Positions 16,645 through 25,566 of a stretch of 64,000 nucleotides of DNA are shown in pieces. The first letter of the stretch is position 1. Every line of letters starts with the position of its first letter. A program made the translations under genes and the position numbers. This DNA comes from Paenibacillus sp. FJAT-26967 (GTDB lineage: Bacteria > Bacillota > Bacilli > Paenibacillales > NBRC-103111), in contig NZ_LMXH01000001.1 of assembly GCF_001541095.1 (NCBI RefSeq), positions 942,048-1,006,047 of the forward strand, given 5' to 3'. The notes beneath the pieces are model-generated. The model was not told the origin of the DNA and did not search any database. It saw nothing but the letters and a program-made list of their open reading frames with translations.

Positions 16645-17820
16645 GTGATCGGCAAAGGAAAAACCGGCAATACGAAGCTAGTTAAACAGATGAATCGCGA
16701 AGGTATTCTGTACCAGCTGCGCCAGCATCCCCGCTTGTCGAGGGCTGAACTGTCGGTGCGTACAAAGCTCAGCAGGCCTTGTGTTTCATCGCTTGTGGAT
16801 GAAATGATTCATGAAGGTCTGATTCATGAGGTGGGAGCGGGAGAGTCCAAAGGCGGACGTAAGCCGATTCTCCTTGAATATAATGTGCAGGCTTATACGG
16901 TGGTAGGCGCCGTGTTTGAAGGCAGTGAACTGGAGATGGCAATTGCCGATTTGAAGGGAGAGCTTCTGCATAGTGTGCACACCCGCCTGACCCAGCCGGT
17001 TAACGGGGACTCCGCTTTGCAGGCGTTGGAGTCTAACCTGGAGAAACTTTTGAAGAAAAGCGGCTTTGAGCGGGACCGGGTTATAGGAATGGGTGTCGGA
17101 CTGCCGGGGATTACGCAGAAGCGAAGCGGTACGGTGAGTTACGCTCCGAGTACGGGATGGATGAATCTGCCGGTCGGGCGAGAAATTGAAGAGCGGCTGG
17201 GCATTCCCGTCATTCTGGATAATGACGTCAACATGATGACGCTTGGCGAGTTCTATGGCGGAGCCGGTTCCGGATTTTCCAATCTGGTGTACATGTATGT
17301 CGGAACCGGTATCGGCGCCGGGATTATCATCGACAAGCAGTTCTACAGGGGCAGCAAAGAGGCGGCCGGTGAAATCGGCTATATGCTGATCGGCAGCCAG
17401 CGCAGCCGTAAGCAGGACGGCTTCGGCTTATTCGAGAAGAATTACTCCGCAACCGGGATTTGTGAGAAAGCCGCAGCCTCAGGGCTGGCATTAGATGCGG
17501 GGCGCAGTGTTCTTCAGCAGTTGTATCAGCTGGACTTAGGAGGCAGCGAAGAGGCGCGGACGCTTCTCGAAGAAGTCTATAGCAGCTGGACTTCGGGGAT
17601 AGCCAATACCGTCAGCGTGCTTGACCCTGAACTGCTCATTCTGAGCGGTGAAATGGTCAACCTGAGCGTAGAAGGTTTGCAGCGGATCAGACAGCTGCTA
17701 TCCGAGTGGGTACCGGTTGTGCCCGAGATCAGGCTTGCCTCTCTGAGGGAGCGGGCCGGTTTGCTAGGTGCCGTTCACAGCGTACTGGAAGCGTTTCCTT
17801 CTGCTCAGCCAGGCAGGTAG
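16645..17820 (+). CDS. ROK-family transcriptional repressor (XylR/NagC type)
   Basis: 391 residues. An N-terminal helix-turn-helix (about 18-65; LSRAELSVRTKLSRPCVSSL) is joined to a ROK sugar-kinase-like domain (about 85-385). That domain shows GVGLPG, the sugar-site motif LDNDVNMMTLGE and the phosphate-loop G-T-G-I-G-A-G. The usual zinc-binding C-x-C-G-x-x-G-C-x-E cluster is absent; the equivalent region reads RSRKQDGFGLFE. It probably acts as a repressor released by the operon's sugar or amino-sugar ligand. GTG start; AAGGCGGTGG lies about 6 bases upstream. It is the first gene of the catabolic operon and has the operator directly in front of it. Confidence 0.88.
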   Translation: MIGKGKTGNTKLVKQMNREGILYQLRQHPRLSRAELSVRTKLSRPCVSSLVDEMIHEGLIHEVGAGESKGGRKPILLEYNVQAYTVVGAVFEGSELEMAIADLKGELLHSVHTRLTQPVNGDSALQALESNLEKLLKKSGFERDRVIGMGVGLPGITQKRSGTVSYAPSTGWMNLPVGREIEERLGIPVILDNDVNMMTLGEFYGGAGSGFSNLVYMYVGTGIGAGIIIDKQFYRGSKEAAGEIGYMLIGSQRSRKQDGFGLFEKNYSATGICEKAAASGLALDAGRSVLQQLYQLDLGGSEEARTLLEEVYSSWTSGIANTVSVLDPELLILSGEMVNLSVEGLQRIRQLLSEWVPVVPEIRLASLRERAGLLGAVHSVLEAFPSAQPGR

Positions 17821-17874
17821 AACTGACGAACTGGAGCGGATTAAACGATATATTTTAGATTAGGGGGAGTTCAA

Positions 17875-18957
17875 GTGAAAAAGAAGTTGACCAAGTGGAC
17901 CAGTTTAACCCTGATTGCGGCAATGGCTTTCGGATTATCGGCTTGCGGAGGCGGCGACACCAAGCCCGAAGCGGGAGGCGGCAGCGGGGGAGATGCAGGC
18001 GGTTCTAAGAAGCTCGTGATTTACACGGCCCGTGACAAGAATGTGGTGGATGAAATTCTGCCGAGATTCAAAGAGAAGAATCCGGGCATTGAGGTCGAAG
18101 TAATGACGATGGGAGCCCAGCAGGTGCTGGAGCGTATCCGCGGTGAGAAAACGAACCCACAGGCAGACTTCTGGTGGGGAGGCACACAGTCTTCTTTTAT
18201 AACGGGGGCTGAGGAAGGGCTTCTGGAAACCTACAAGCCGACTTTCGCGGCAAATGTGGCGGCGGAGAACAAGGACGCTCAGGACCGCTGGTATGGGGAA
18301 ATGCTCCTGCCGGAAGTCATTATGTACAACTCACAGGCACTCAAGAAAGAAGATGCTCCTAAAGACTGGGATGAACTTCTGGATCCCAAATATAAAGATA
18401 AGCTGCTGATCCGCGGCGTGCTTGCGTCCGGTACGATGCGCACCATCTATTCTTCGATGATTTACCGCCAGGACCCGGCCGACCCTCAGAAAGGGTACGA
18501 CTGGCTGAAGAAGCTGGATGCGAATACCAAAGAATATACCCAAGACCCGACCAACCTTTATCTGAAGCTGGCTCGTCAGGAAGGCACTTTGTCCCTGTGG
18601 AACCTTCAGGATATTCTCATTCAAAAGGAAATGAAAAAACAGCCGTTTGATTATATTTATCCGGCCAGCGGCGCACCAATTCTTGTGGATGCCGTCGGTA
18701 TTGTCAAAGGCGCCAAAAATATGGAGAACGCTAAGAAATTCTATGAGTTCCTGTTCGATAAAGACGAGCTGAAGAAGAAATCCGAGTCGTTGTTCCAGAT
18801 CCCGACCCGGACGGATATTAATAAGGATGAGTTCCCGGCTTGGCTGAAAGGGTTGGATACCAAACCGCTTCAGCTGGACTGGAAGGTTCTCGCTTCGAAA
18901 GAAAAAGAATGGATGCAGTATTGGGATGAGAACATCAAGGGAAAAAACAAGAAGTAG
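17875..18957 (+). CDS. ABC importer solute-binding lipoprotein (FbpA/AfuA-like)
   Basis: Extracellular solute-binding protein of 360 residues. The lipobox ends L-S-A-C-G-G at about residue 24, followed by a Gly/Ser linker and the mature domain from about 44 (LVIYTARDKNVVDEILPRF). The two-lobed fold of the iron/anion type is suggested by QADFWWGGTQSSF and the D-W-D-E-L-L-D-P-K-Y-K-D-K hinge segment. Relatives bind Fe3+, phosphonates or phosphorylated sugars (AfuA), so the ligand cannot be read from similarity alone. The neighbouring amino-sugar-type enzymes argue for a carbohydrate conjugate rather than iron. GTG start, with AGGGGGAG 5 bases before it. Confidence 0.87.
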   Translation: MKKKLTKWTSLTLIAAMAFGLSACGGGDTKPEAGGGSGGDAGGSKKLVIYTARDKNVVDEILPRFKEKNPGIEVEVMTMGAQQVLERIRGEKTNPQADFWWGGTQSSFITGAEEGLLETYKPTFAANVAAENKDAQDRWYGEMLLPEVIMYNSQALKKEDAPKDWDELLDPKYKDKLLIRGVLASGTMRTIYSSMIYRQDPADPQKGYDWLKKLDANTKEYTQDPTNLYLKLARQEGTLSLWNLQDILIQKEMKKQPFDYIYPASGAPILVDAVGIVKGAKNMENAKKFYEFLFDKDELKKKSESLFQIPTRTDINKDEFPAWLKGLDTKPLQLDWKVLASKEKEWMQYWDENIKGKNKK

Positions 18958-19015
18958 CTTAAGCGGGTGGCATGAAAACCCGTCCTGACACATAAGTAAA
19001 AAGGTTTACGAGCGA

Positions 19016-19040
19016 ATCGGGTGGGACAGAGCCACCCGAT
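19016..19040 (+). other. Intra-operon hairpin between binding protein and ATPase genes
   Basis: A perfect 9-bp stem (ATCGGGTGG/CCACCCGAT) with a 7-base loop lies 58 bases after the binding-protein stop and is followed by CCTCTTT. Such hairpins often protect the upstream mRNA or partly terminate, giving more binding protein than transporter. Confidence 0.65.
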
Positions 19041-19129
19041 CCTCTTTAAACCAAGTTTGCAGATAAGTATAGTATTATTAATAAATGACGGATAGGCAGT
19101 AGAGGCTTTAATTTTGGGGAGGGATTCCA

Positions 19130-20212
19130 TTGATAGAAGTCAGGCTGGATAAAGTCAGCAAACAATTTGGCGGAGCACGCGGAGTAGAAAATGTCGATAT
19201 CCACATTAAACCCGGTGAATTCTTCACCTTTCTCGGACCGAGCGGCTGCGGCAAAACGACCACGCTGCGAATGATTGCCGGATTCTACTATCCGACCGAG
19301 GGACGCATTATGTTCGGTGAGAATAACGTGACGTTTACGCCTCCCAACAAGCGCAACACCGGAATGGTGTTCCAGAATTACGCTTTATTCCCGCATATGA
19401 CGGTCTCCGAGAATATTGCTTTCGGTCTCCAAGTCCGCAAACAGTCCAAAGCGGAAATCAGAGAGAAGGTAACGCGCGCCCAGAAACTCGTTCATCTGGA
19501 CGGGTACGGCGATCGCCGGATTGATCAGTTGTCCGGCGGGCAGCAGCAGCGCGTTGCGCTGGCACGCGCTTTGGTGATCGAACCGAATATTCTCCTCCTG
19601 GATGAACCGCTGTCGAATCTGGATGCCAAACTGAGGGAAGAAACGCGCTTAGAGATTAAGCGCCTGCAGTTGGAACTCGGCATAACCACGATATACGTAA
19701 CACATGACCAGGCAGAAGCCATGTCGATGTCCGACCGGATTATGGTCATGAAGGATGGCGTCGTACAGCAGGTCGGCACGCCTCATGATATTTACAACAA
19801 GCCGCTCAACCGCTTCGTTGCTTCTTTTATCGGTGAATCGAACCTGTGGGAAGGAACGGTCGAGCGTGTCGAAGGCGGCACCGTCCACGTCCGCACCAGC
19901 TCCGGCAGTCTCGTTACAGGCTTCGCGGAGAATGCATCGCCGGAGTGCCGTCTGTCCGTGGGAGGTCAGGTGACGGTGTCCGTCCGGCCTGAATCGATCC
20001 GCGAAGCGCGGGCGGAAGAACGGGGACAAGAGAATGTCCTGGCCGCCAAGGTAGTCATGTCCGAATTCACGGGCGTCAGCGTCAATTATGTCGCGCAGAT
20101 TGGCAGTATGCCGATCAAAGCGATGTTTATCGGGCCGGGTCAGCGTATGCGCGGCCGGGATGAAGATATTCTGTTTGCGATTCCGAAGGAAAGCGTCTAT
20201 TTCGTAGAGTAA
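19130..20212 (+). CDS. ABC importer ATPase (FbpC/PotA-like)
   Basis: Cytoplasmic ATPase of the importer, 360 residues. Walker A is GPSGCGKTT (about 37-45), the Q-loop lies in VFQNYALFPHM, the ABC signature is LSGGQQQR (about 134), Walker B is LLLDEPLSNLD and the switch His is in VTHDQAEAMS. The last 120 residues form a TOBE-type domain (SVRPESIR). TTG start with a GGGGAGGG site. The gene ends 13 bases before the permease gene. Confidence 0.93.
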   Translation: MIEVRLDKVSKQFGGARGVENVDIHIKPGEFFTFLGPSGCGKTTTLRMIAGFYYPTEGRIMFGENNVTFTPPNKRNTGMVFQNYALFPHMTVSENIAFGLQVRKQSKAEIREKVTRAQKLVHLDGYGDRRIDQLSGGQQQRVALARALVIEPNILLLDEPLSNLDAKLREETRLEIKRLQLELGITTIYVTHDQAEAMSMSDRIMVMKDGVVQQVGTPHDIYNKPLNRFVASFIGESNLWEGTVERVEGGTVHVRTSSGSLVTGFAENASPECRLSVGGQVTVSVRPESIREARAEERGQENVLAAKVVMSEFTGVSVNYVAQIGSMPIKAMFIGPGQRMRGRDEDILFAIPKESVYFVE

Positions 20213-20225
20213 AGGAGGATGAGCT

Positions 20226-21968
20226 GTGCAAACGAATAAGCAGACTAAACGGCCGCCGGTCATCCGTCCGAACAGCCGGTGGACATCCATTACAACGTCA
20301 CCGAAATTTGTTTACGTCCTCATTGCACCTTTATTTCTGATCCTGCTTGCTTATGTCATTTATCCGTTCTTCCAGACTTTCCTGCAGAGTGTGAAAATGG
20401 AAGGGATCTTCTCTGTCAAAAACTATGCCAAGTTTTTCAGTCTGGAGCATACCTCTAATCTGGAAGCCTTATGGAACAGTGTGTACATTTCGATCTTGAG
20501 TGTAATCTCCTGCGGTATCGTAGGGGTCACGATGGCGTTCCTGCTCGAGAGGTACGAGTTTCCCGGACGCAAAATTTTGTCCGTGCTGGCTATCGTTCCT
20601 ATGGCACTGCCTCCGCTGATTGGAGTTTTGTCCTTTTCTTTCTTGTATGGAGACAGCGGGATCTTCCCGCGGGCGCTGCAGAAGCTGTTCGAGCTGGATC
20701 ATGCGCCTTTTGCCCTGAAAGGAATATGGGGTGTCATTGTGGTTCACACGTTCACTATGTACACCTATTTCTATATGACAGCATCCTCTGCGATCAAAGG
20801 ACTGGACCCGTCGCTGGAAGAAGCGGCGGCTAACCTTGGAGCGGGAAGAATCCTCATCTGGAGGAGAGTCATTCTGCCGATGCTGACCCCGGCGATCATT
20901 GCGGCTTCCCTGCTGGTGTTCATGATCTCGATGGCTTCGTATACGGCGCCGCTGGTCTTCGGAATTGACCGGACGATGACCATGCAGATTTATTTGTCCC
21001 GGACAAACGGTGATCTGGATATGGCGGCGACCCAATCTACGCTGCTGTCGATCGTATCGATCGTGTTCCTTATCGCGATGCGCTGGTACCAGAATGCGCG
21101 TAATTATCAGAACATGAGCAAAGGCGTCAGTGTTCACCGGACGGAGGTCAAAAGCAAGGCCGGTAAGTACACGACCATGGTGCTTTCTTTCATCGCAACG
21201 ATTGTTCTGATGCTGCCGATTCTCGTTATCGTACTGCTCTCCTTCTCGGAGGACAGCACCTGGACGGTCCAGGTCCTGCCGCCTGAATATACATTCCAGC
21301 ACTATATCGATTTGTTTACGGATAAGAAAACATGGCGACCGATTGTAAACAGCTTCCAGATGAGCATCGTGGCCACGATAGGGAACCTTCTATTCGGTGT
21401 TGCTGCCGCTTACGCCATGGTACGAATGAAATTCAAAGGTAAAACGATGCTGGACATCCTGATTATGCTTCCGTGGGCACTTCCCGGCACAGTCGTCGCG
21501 GTGAATTTGATCACCGCGTTCAGCGAACCGAACGTGTTCTCGTTCAATCAGGTTCTGATCGGCAGCTTCTGGATTTTGCCGCTCGCCTATTTCGTCCGTC
21601 ATCTGCCGCTTATTTTCCGGTCGACTTCCTCGACCTTGATGCAGATGGACAGCTCCGTTGAGGAAGCGGCGCGTAACTTGGGCGCCTCCTGGTGGTACAG
21701 CTTCAGGCGGATCGTCTTTCCGATGGCACTCAGCGGCATCTTGGCAGGTACGCTACTGGCTCTGGTGGAAGGACTGGGAGAGTTCGTCGCTTCCATTCTC
21801 TTGTACACGAGTAACACGACACCAATGTCGGTTGAAATATTCCAGCGGATGTACGCTTTTGAATTCGGTACAGCTTGTGCCTACGGCGTCCTGCAGATTG
21901 TGATGATTATTCTCGTTCTCTTTGTTTCCCGGAAGCTGACCGGCGGCAATGCCGGATCGGCGATCTGA
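20226..21968 (+). CDS. ABC importer permease, two-domain (FbpB-like)
   Basis: Integral membrane permease of 580 residues made of two fused inner-membrane halves. Each half carries an EAA loop that docks the ATPase: EEAAANLGAGRILIWRRVILP (first half, near 197) and EEAARNLGASWWYSFRRIVFP (second half, near 480). About twelve hydrophobic segments are visible. This fused arrangement is typical of iron/2-aminoethylphosphonate/sugar-phosphate-type importers. The GTG start at 20226 follows AAAGGAGG; the nearby ATG at 20219 runs into a stop. Confidence 0.92.
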   Translation: MQTNKQTKRPPVIRPNSRWTSITTSPKFVYVLIAPLFLILLAYVIYPFFQTFLQSVKMEGIFSVKNYAKFFSLEHTSNLEALWNSVYISILSVISCGIVGVTMAFLLERYEFPGRKILSVLAIVPMALPPLIGVLSFSFLYGDSGIFPRALQKLFELDHAPFALKGIWGVIVVHTFTMYTYFYMTASSAIKGLDPSLEEAAANLGAGRILIWRRVILPMLTPAIIAASLLVFMISMASYTAPLVFGIDRTMTMQIYLSRTNGDLDMAATQSTLLSIVSIVFLIAMRWYQNARNYQNMSKGVSVHRTEVKSKAGKYTTMVLSFIATIVLMLPILVIVLLSFSEDSTWTVQVLPPEYTFQHYIDLFTDKKTWRPIVNSFQMSIVATIGNLLFGVAAAYAMVRMKFKGKTMLDILIMLPWALPGTVVAVNLITAFSEPNVFSFNQVLIGSFWILPLAYFVRHLPLIFRSTSSTLMQMDSSVEEAARNLGASWWYSFRRIVFPMALSGILAGTLLALVEGLGEFVASILLYTSNTTPMSVEIFQRMYAFEFGTACAYGVLQIVMIILVLFVSRKLTGGNAGSAI

Positions 21969-22100
21969 CCCACCACGCCTACCGTTCATTATCGTGGCGG
22001 GTGTCATGCTCCTATTGGGCGGACGCCTGCCGCGATGCTGATAAAGGCAGGGAGAGGATTCTGTTCCTGCCGCCACTATTGCGTCAAGGAGGAGAAGCGA

Positions 22101-24653
22101 TTGAATCGAACAAATGCAAGCAGATGGATGAAGAAATGGGTGACAGCAGTAGTCTCTGTGACGGTTGTAGGAACACTTGCCGTACCGGCGCTACCGCAAC
22201 CCGCAGCAGCCGACAGGGGAGTCGTCGACCTATGGAAATCGATCAAACCGCTTACCACTGTCGCCAGTGCCATGAATACGGGGGCGCACCCCGATGACGA
22301 GCACAGTGCTGCACTTGCGTATGTCTCTCTCGGACAGGGTGTCGACACGTATAGTGTCATTGCCAACCGCGGAGAAGGCGGGCAGAACGAGATCGGCAGC
22401 GAACTCGGCAATGCTCTGGGCATCATCCGTACCCGGGAACTGCAGGAAGCCTCCAAGATTACGAATGTTACCTTAGCGAACCTCAGCACCAAGCTTGACG
22501 ATGCGATTTATGATTTCGGATTCTCCAAAAGTCCTGAAGAAACACTTAAGAAATGGGGCGAGACGGTCGCGTACCAGCGGTTGGTCCGTGAAATCCGTGA
22601 GAAAAGACCGGATGTGCTCATCCCGGCATTCCTGAACGAAGAGTCTACCCACGGCCATCACCGGGCTATTAACGTACTGACCGTCCGTGCGTTTAAAGAT
22701 GCAGGAAATCCAGCTATTTTTCCGGAACAGCTCAAAGAAGGGCTGGCAGTGTGGCAGCCGAAGAAGCTTTATTTGCCTGCTAACGATAAAGATTACAGCG
22801 TAGCTCTGCCGACAGGCGACTACAGCGAAATCTATGGCGCTTCTTATGTGCAGCTCGGTGAAGAGTCCCGCTTTATGCATAAGAGCCAGGGAATGGGACG
22901 CCATGTAGATGAAGGCCCCAAAGACACTTATTATAAGCTGGCTGGCTTAAACGGTACGGAAAGCAATAAGGAAGCCCAATCGGACTCCTTATTCAAAGGC
23001 ATCTCCTTTACCTTTGCGGATTTGGCTCAGGAGCTGGAAACCAAAGGAAAAGACAATAAAATCGTAAAGGATCTCAAAACACTCCAGAAGGATGCGGATG
23101 AAGTCATTGCGGCCTATCCGAACTTCGTCAAAGTGGCCCGTGAGGTTCATGAGATGAAAGCAGATGTACAATCGGCTATCGGTAATGTGCAGAAGTCTTC
23201 GCTCGAAGCTTCCGTCAAAACGGATCTGCTCCACAGATTGAGTGTCAAGACGGGGCAACTGGATAAAGCCAGTCAGGAAGCGTCTTCCGTTACCGTGAAG
23301 GTCAAACCCGAAACCGGAGAGCTGGTCGCCGGACAGAAGGTGAAAGTAGCCGTAACCGCGCACAGCGGGGGCCGTGTAGGTTTGTCAGATCTTGCGCTCA
23401 AACTTAATGTTCCGGACGGATGGACAGCTAAACCTACAGGAGAAGTCACCTTTAAAAAGCTGGGCTACAACGAAACCGCCAAGGCGGAATATGAAGTAAC
23501 GGTTCCGGCTAAATCCGATGACTTCAATCCGTATGCCGCACCGCTCCTTAGCGCTGACGTTACATACACAGCCTATGGCACTCAGGCCGGCGTACATGCT
23601 ACTGCGGATAATGCCGTCGCGGTTCTTCCGGCAACATCCTTGACTTTGAGCCCGGAAGCGGCTGTTTTTAACACCCTCAAGCCTGAAGAGGCCGTTTCGG
23701 TCAAAGTAACCGCACGCAGCTATGCTCCGGGAGCGTCGAAAACAACCGTTTCGCTCCAAGCCCCTGAGGGCTGGACGATCGAGCCTGCGTCCCAGGAGGT
23801 AAGCTTTGCGGCCAAGAATGAAACGAAGGCGATTGAATTCAGCGTTAAAGCCCCTAAATCCGTGAAACCCGGCAAATTTAACATTGCTGCCGTTGCCAAG
23901 GAGAACGGCAAAGATAGCAGCCGTACCGTCCAGGTAATCACGTATCCGCATCTGGGGACGACTTATTATGTGAAACCGGCGAATCTCGCCATCGAAGCTT
24001 TCGACCTCAAGGTGGCGAATGATCTTAAAGTCGGTTATGTATCAAGCGGCTTTGATAACATTGATGCCGTGCTGCGCCAGGTGGGTGTTAACGTAACGAA
24101 TCTGGATGCCAAAGCCATTCAATTCGGGGATCTCTCGCAGTACGACACAATTGTACTGGGTATCCGGGCGTACGCTTTCCGGCCTGAATTGATTCCAAGC
24201 AATCAGCGCCTGCTCGATTATGCGAAGAATGGCGGTAATCTGGTTGTGCAGTACCATAAGCCGGAGGATAAATGGTCGCCGACTCTGGCTCCGTATCCGA
24301 TCAAGATCGGCACCCCGCTTATTCAATGGAGGGTGACCGACGAGAATTCCAAGGTGACAATGCTCGCGCCGGAACATCCTATTTTCAACACGCCTAACAA
24401 AATTACGGATGCCGACTGGCAGAACTGGATTCAAGACCGTTCGGCTTACAATCCGGCTGAATGGGGCAAGGAGTATACCGAACTCATTTCTAACGGAGAT
24501 CCGGGTGAGAAAGAATTCACAGGCACGTTCCTGTCCGCTAATTACGGCAAAGGGACGTACACGTACAGCTCACTCGTCTGGTATCGTGAAATGCCGAGTC
24601 TGGTTCCGGGCTCCATCCGGATGTTCGTCAACATGATCAGCTTGAAGCAGTAA
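22101..24653 (+). CDS. Secreted PIG-L/LmbE-family deacetylase with C-terminal beta and ThuA-like domains
   Basis: 850 residues from the TTG at 22101, chosen because AAGGAGG lies 8 bases upstream and a signal peptide (about 1-37, ending PAAADR) then starts the protein. The PIG-L domain (about 40-290) has the zinc motif G-A-H-P-D-D-E-H and a later HGHHRA ligand region. PIG-L enzymes remove N-acetyl groups from GlcNAc-containing glycoconjugates. Residues ~405-500 and ~515-610 look like two NEW3/alpha-galactosidase-associated beta domains (G-[WR]-T and APEGWTIEP patterns). The last ~200 residues (LKVGYVSSGFDNID, DTIVLGIRAYA, GGNLVVQYHKP) resemble a ThuA/GATase1-like fold. It probably acts outside the membrane before import. 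Confidence 0.82.
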   Translation: MNRTNASRWMKKWVTAVVSVTVVGTLAVPALPQPAAADRGVVDLWKSIKPLTTVASAMNTGAHPDDEHSAALAYVSLGQGVDTYSVIANRGEGGQNEIGSELGNALGIIRTRELQEASKITNVTLANLSTKLDDAIYDFGFSKSPEETLKKWGETVAYQRLVREIREKRPDVLIPAFLNEESTHGHHRAINVLTVRAFKDAGNPAIFPEQLKEGLAVWQPKKLYLPANDKDYSVALPTGDYSEIYGASYVQLGEESRFMHKSQGMGRHVDEGPKDTYYKLAGLNGTESNKEAQSDSLFKGISFTFADLAQELETKGKDNKIVKDLKTLQKDADEVIAAYPNFVKVAREVHEMKADVQSAIGNVQKSSLEASVKTDLLHRLSVKTGQLDKASQEASSVTVKVKPETGELVAGQKVKVAVTAHSGGRVGLSDLALKLNVPDGWTAKPTGEVTFKKLGYNETAKAEYEVTVPAKSDDFNPYAAPLLSADVTYTAYGTQAGVHATADNAVAVLPATSLTLSPEAAVFNTLKPEEAVSVKVTARSYAPGASKTTVSLQAPEGWTIEPASQEVSFAAKNETKAIEFSVKAPKSVKPGKFNIAAVAKENGKDSSRTVQVITYPHLGTTYYVKPANLAIEAFDLKVANDLKVGYVSSGFDNIDAVLRQVGVNVTNLDAKAIQFGDLSQYDTIVLGIRAYAFRPELIPSNQRLLDYAKNGGNLVVQYHKPEDKWSPTLAPYPIKIGTPLIQWRVTDENSKVTMLAPEHPIFNTPNKITDADWQNWIQDRSAYNPAEWGKEYTELISNGDPGEKEFTGTFLSANYGKGTYTYSSLVWYREMPSLVPGSIRMFVNMISLKQ

Positions 24654-24728
24654 GACTGTCCCGCAGATTCAGCGGGTCCGGAGTATCTGTTTGGGAGTAT
24701 CTATTAATAGAAGGAAAAAATCAGAACG

Positions 24729-24755
24729 GGAGGATCTTCCGATCCTCCTTTCTAT
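24729..24755 (+). other. Hairpin before the creatininase-family gene
   Basis: A perfect stem (GGAGGATC/GATCCTCC) with a TTCC loop is followed by TTTCTATTCT. It could be a partial terminator or an mRNA-processing signal inside the operon. Confidence 0.6.
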
Positions 24756-24775
24756 TCTAAAAAGAGGTGAGGGGC

Positions 24776-25528
24776 ATGCTGGCCGGCGAAGTACATGGAC
24801 GCGATGCGAAGAAGCAGTTCGGGGAAGCGGCATTTGCCGTCGTCCCGCTCGGAAGCCTGGAATACCACGGGCCGCACTCTCCGCTTGGCACAGATCTTTA
24901 TCTGGCACAGGGCTTTGCCGAAAGGATTGATCCGAGTCTAAAACCGCTTATATATCCGGCAGTGCCTTACAGCGCATGTCCGGGCAAAACCAGCTCCTAT
25001 CCGGGAACCATCACCATCGATCCTCCTGTTTTTCACCGGTATCTGGAGGCTGTGCTGGACGGTATATGCCGCTCCGGAATTCAAAGGGTTGTACTCCTTA
25101 ACGCCCATGACGGCAATATGGGAGCCGCCCGTACTACTGCGGAACAAGTAACGGCCCGCTGGAAAGATGCAAGCTTTCTCCTGATCAACTGGTGGCAGAT
25201 GGCTGCCGTGGATGCTCCGGAAAAGCTCGGATTTTTTCAAGGGACTACAGGAAGAGGTCATGGAGGTCCTTATGAAATGTCCGCTCTCAAAGCTTTGCGC
25301 CCCGATCTGGTAGAAGTCCGCAGGGAAGATCGTGATCTTACCCCGCCGGAAGCTTTGTCCGAAGTGCCCTATGTTCTGGTAGAAGGAACTCCACGGGGGT
25401 GGGACGGCTATACGGGGAATATTCACCAGATCTCGCTGGAGACTGGGGAATGGATTGCCGGAGAAGTGACGGCGAATATGAACAAGCTCATTGCAAGCTG
25501 GCTGACTAGTCATGACATAACGGACTAA
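24776..25528 (+). CDS. Creatininase-family amidohydrolase
   Basis: Metal-dependent amidohydrolase of 250 residues. The family metal ligands are seen in LGSLEYHGPHSPLGTD (Glu, His and Asp, about 26-41), LLNAHDGNMG (His, about 108-117) and GHGGPYEMS (Glu, about 160). Besides creatininase the family includes mycofactocin peptidase MftE and formamide hydrolases, so an amide or peptide-like bond is the likely target; creatinine itself is unlikely given the neighbours. The ATG at 24776 follows AGAGGTGA by 5 bases. Cytoplasmic (no signal). Confidence 0.85.
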   Translation: MLAGEVHGRDAKKQFGEAAFAVVPLGSLEYHGPHSPLGTDLYLAQGFAERIDPSLKPLIYPAVPYSACPGKTSSYPGTITIDPPVFHRYLEAVLDGICRSGIQRVVLLNAHDGNMGAARTTAEQVTARWKDASFLLINWWQMAAVDAPEKLGFFQGTTGRGHGGPYEMSALKALRPDLVEVRREDRDLTPPEALSEVPYVLVEGTPRGWDGYTGNIHQISLETGEWIAGEVTANMNKLIASWLTSHDITD

Positions 25529-25566
25529 AGAAATTCTTAGATAAATCATATGGGAGGATGGACAAC

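Noticed and set aside
17875-21968. Ferric-iron importer as the simple reading of the ABC genes
   Set aside because: Sequence type allows it, but the ROK repressor, cre site and sugar-type enzymes in the same operon fit a carbohydrate conjugate better; not fully excluded.
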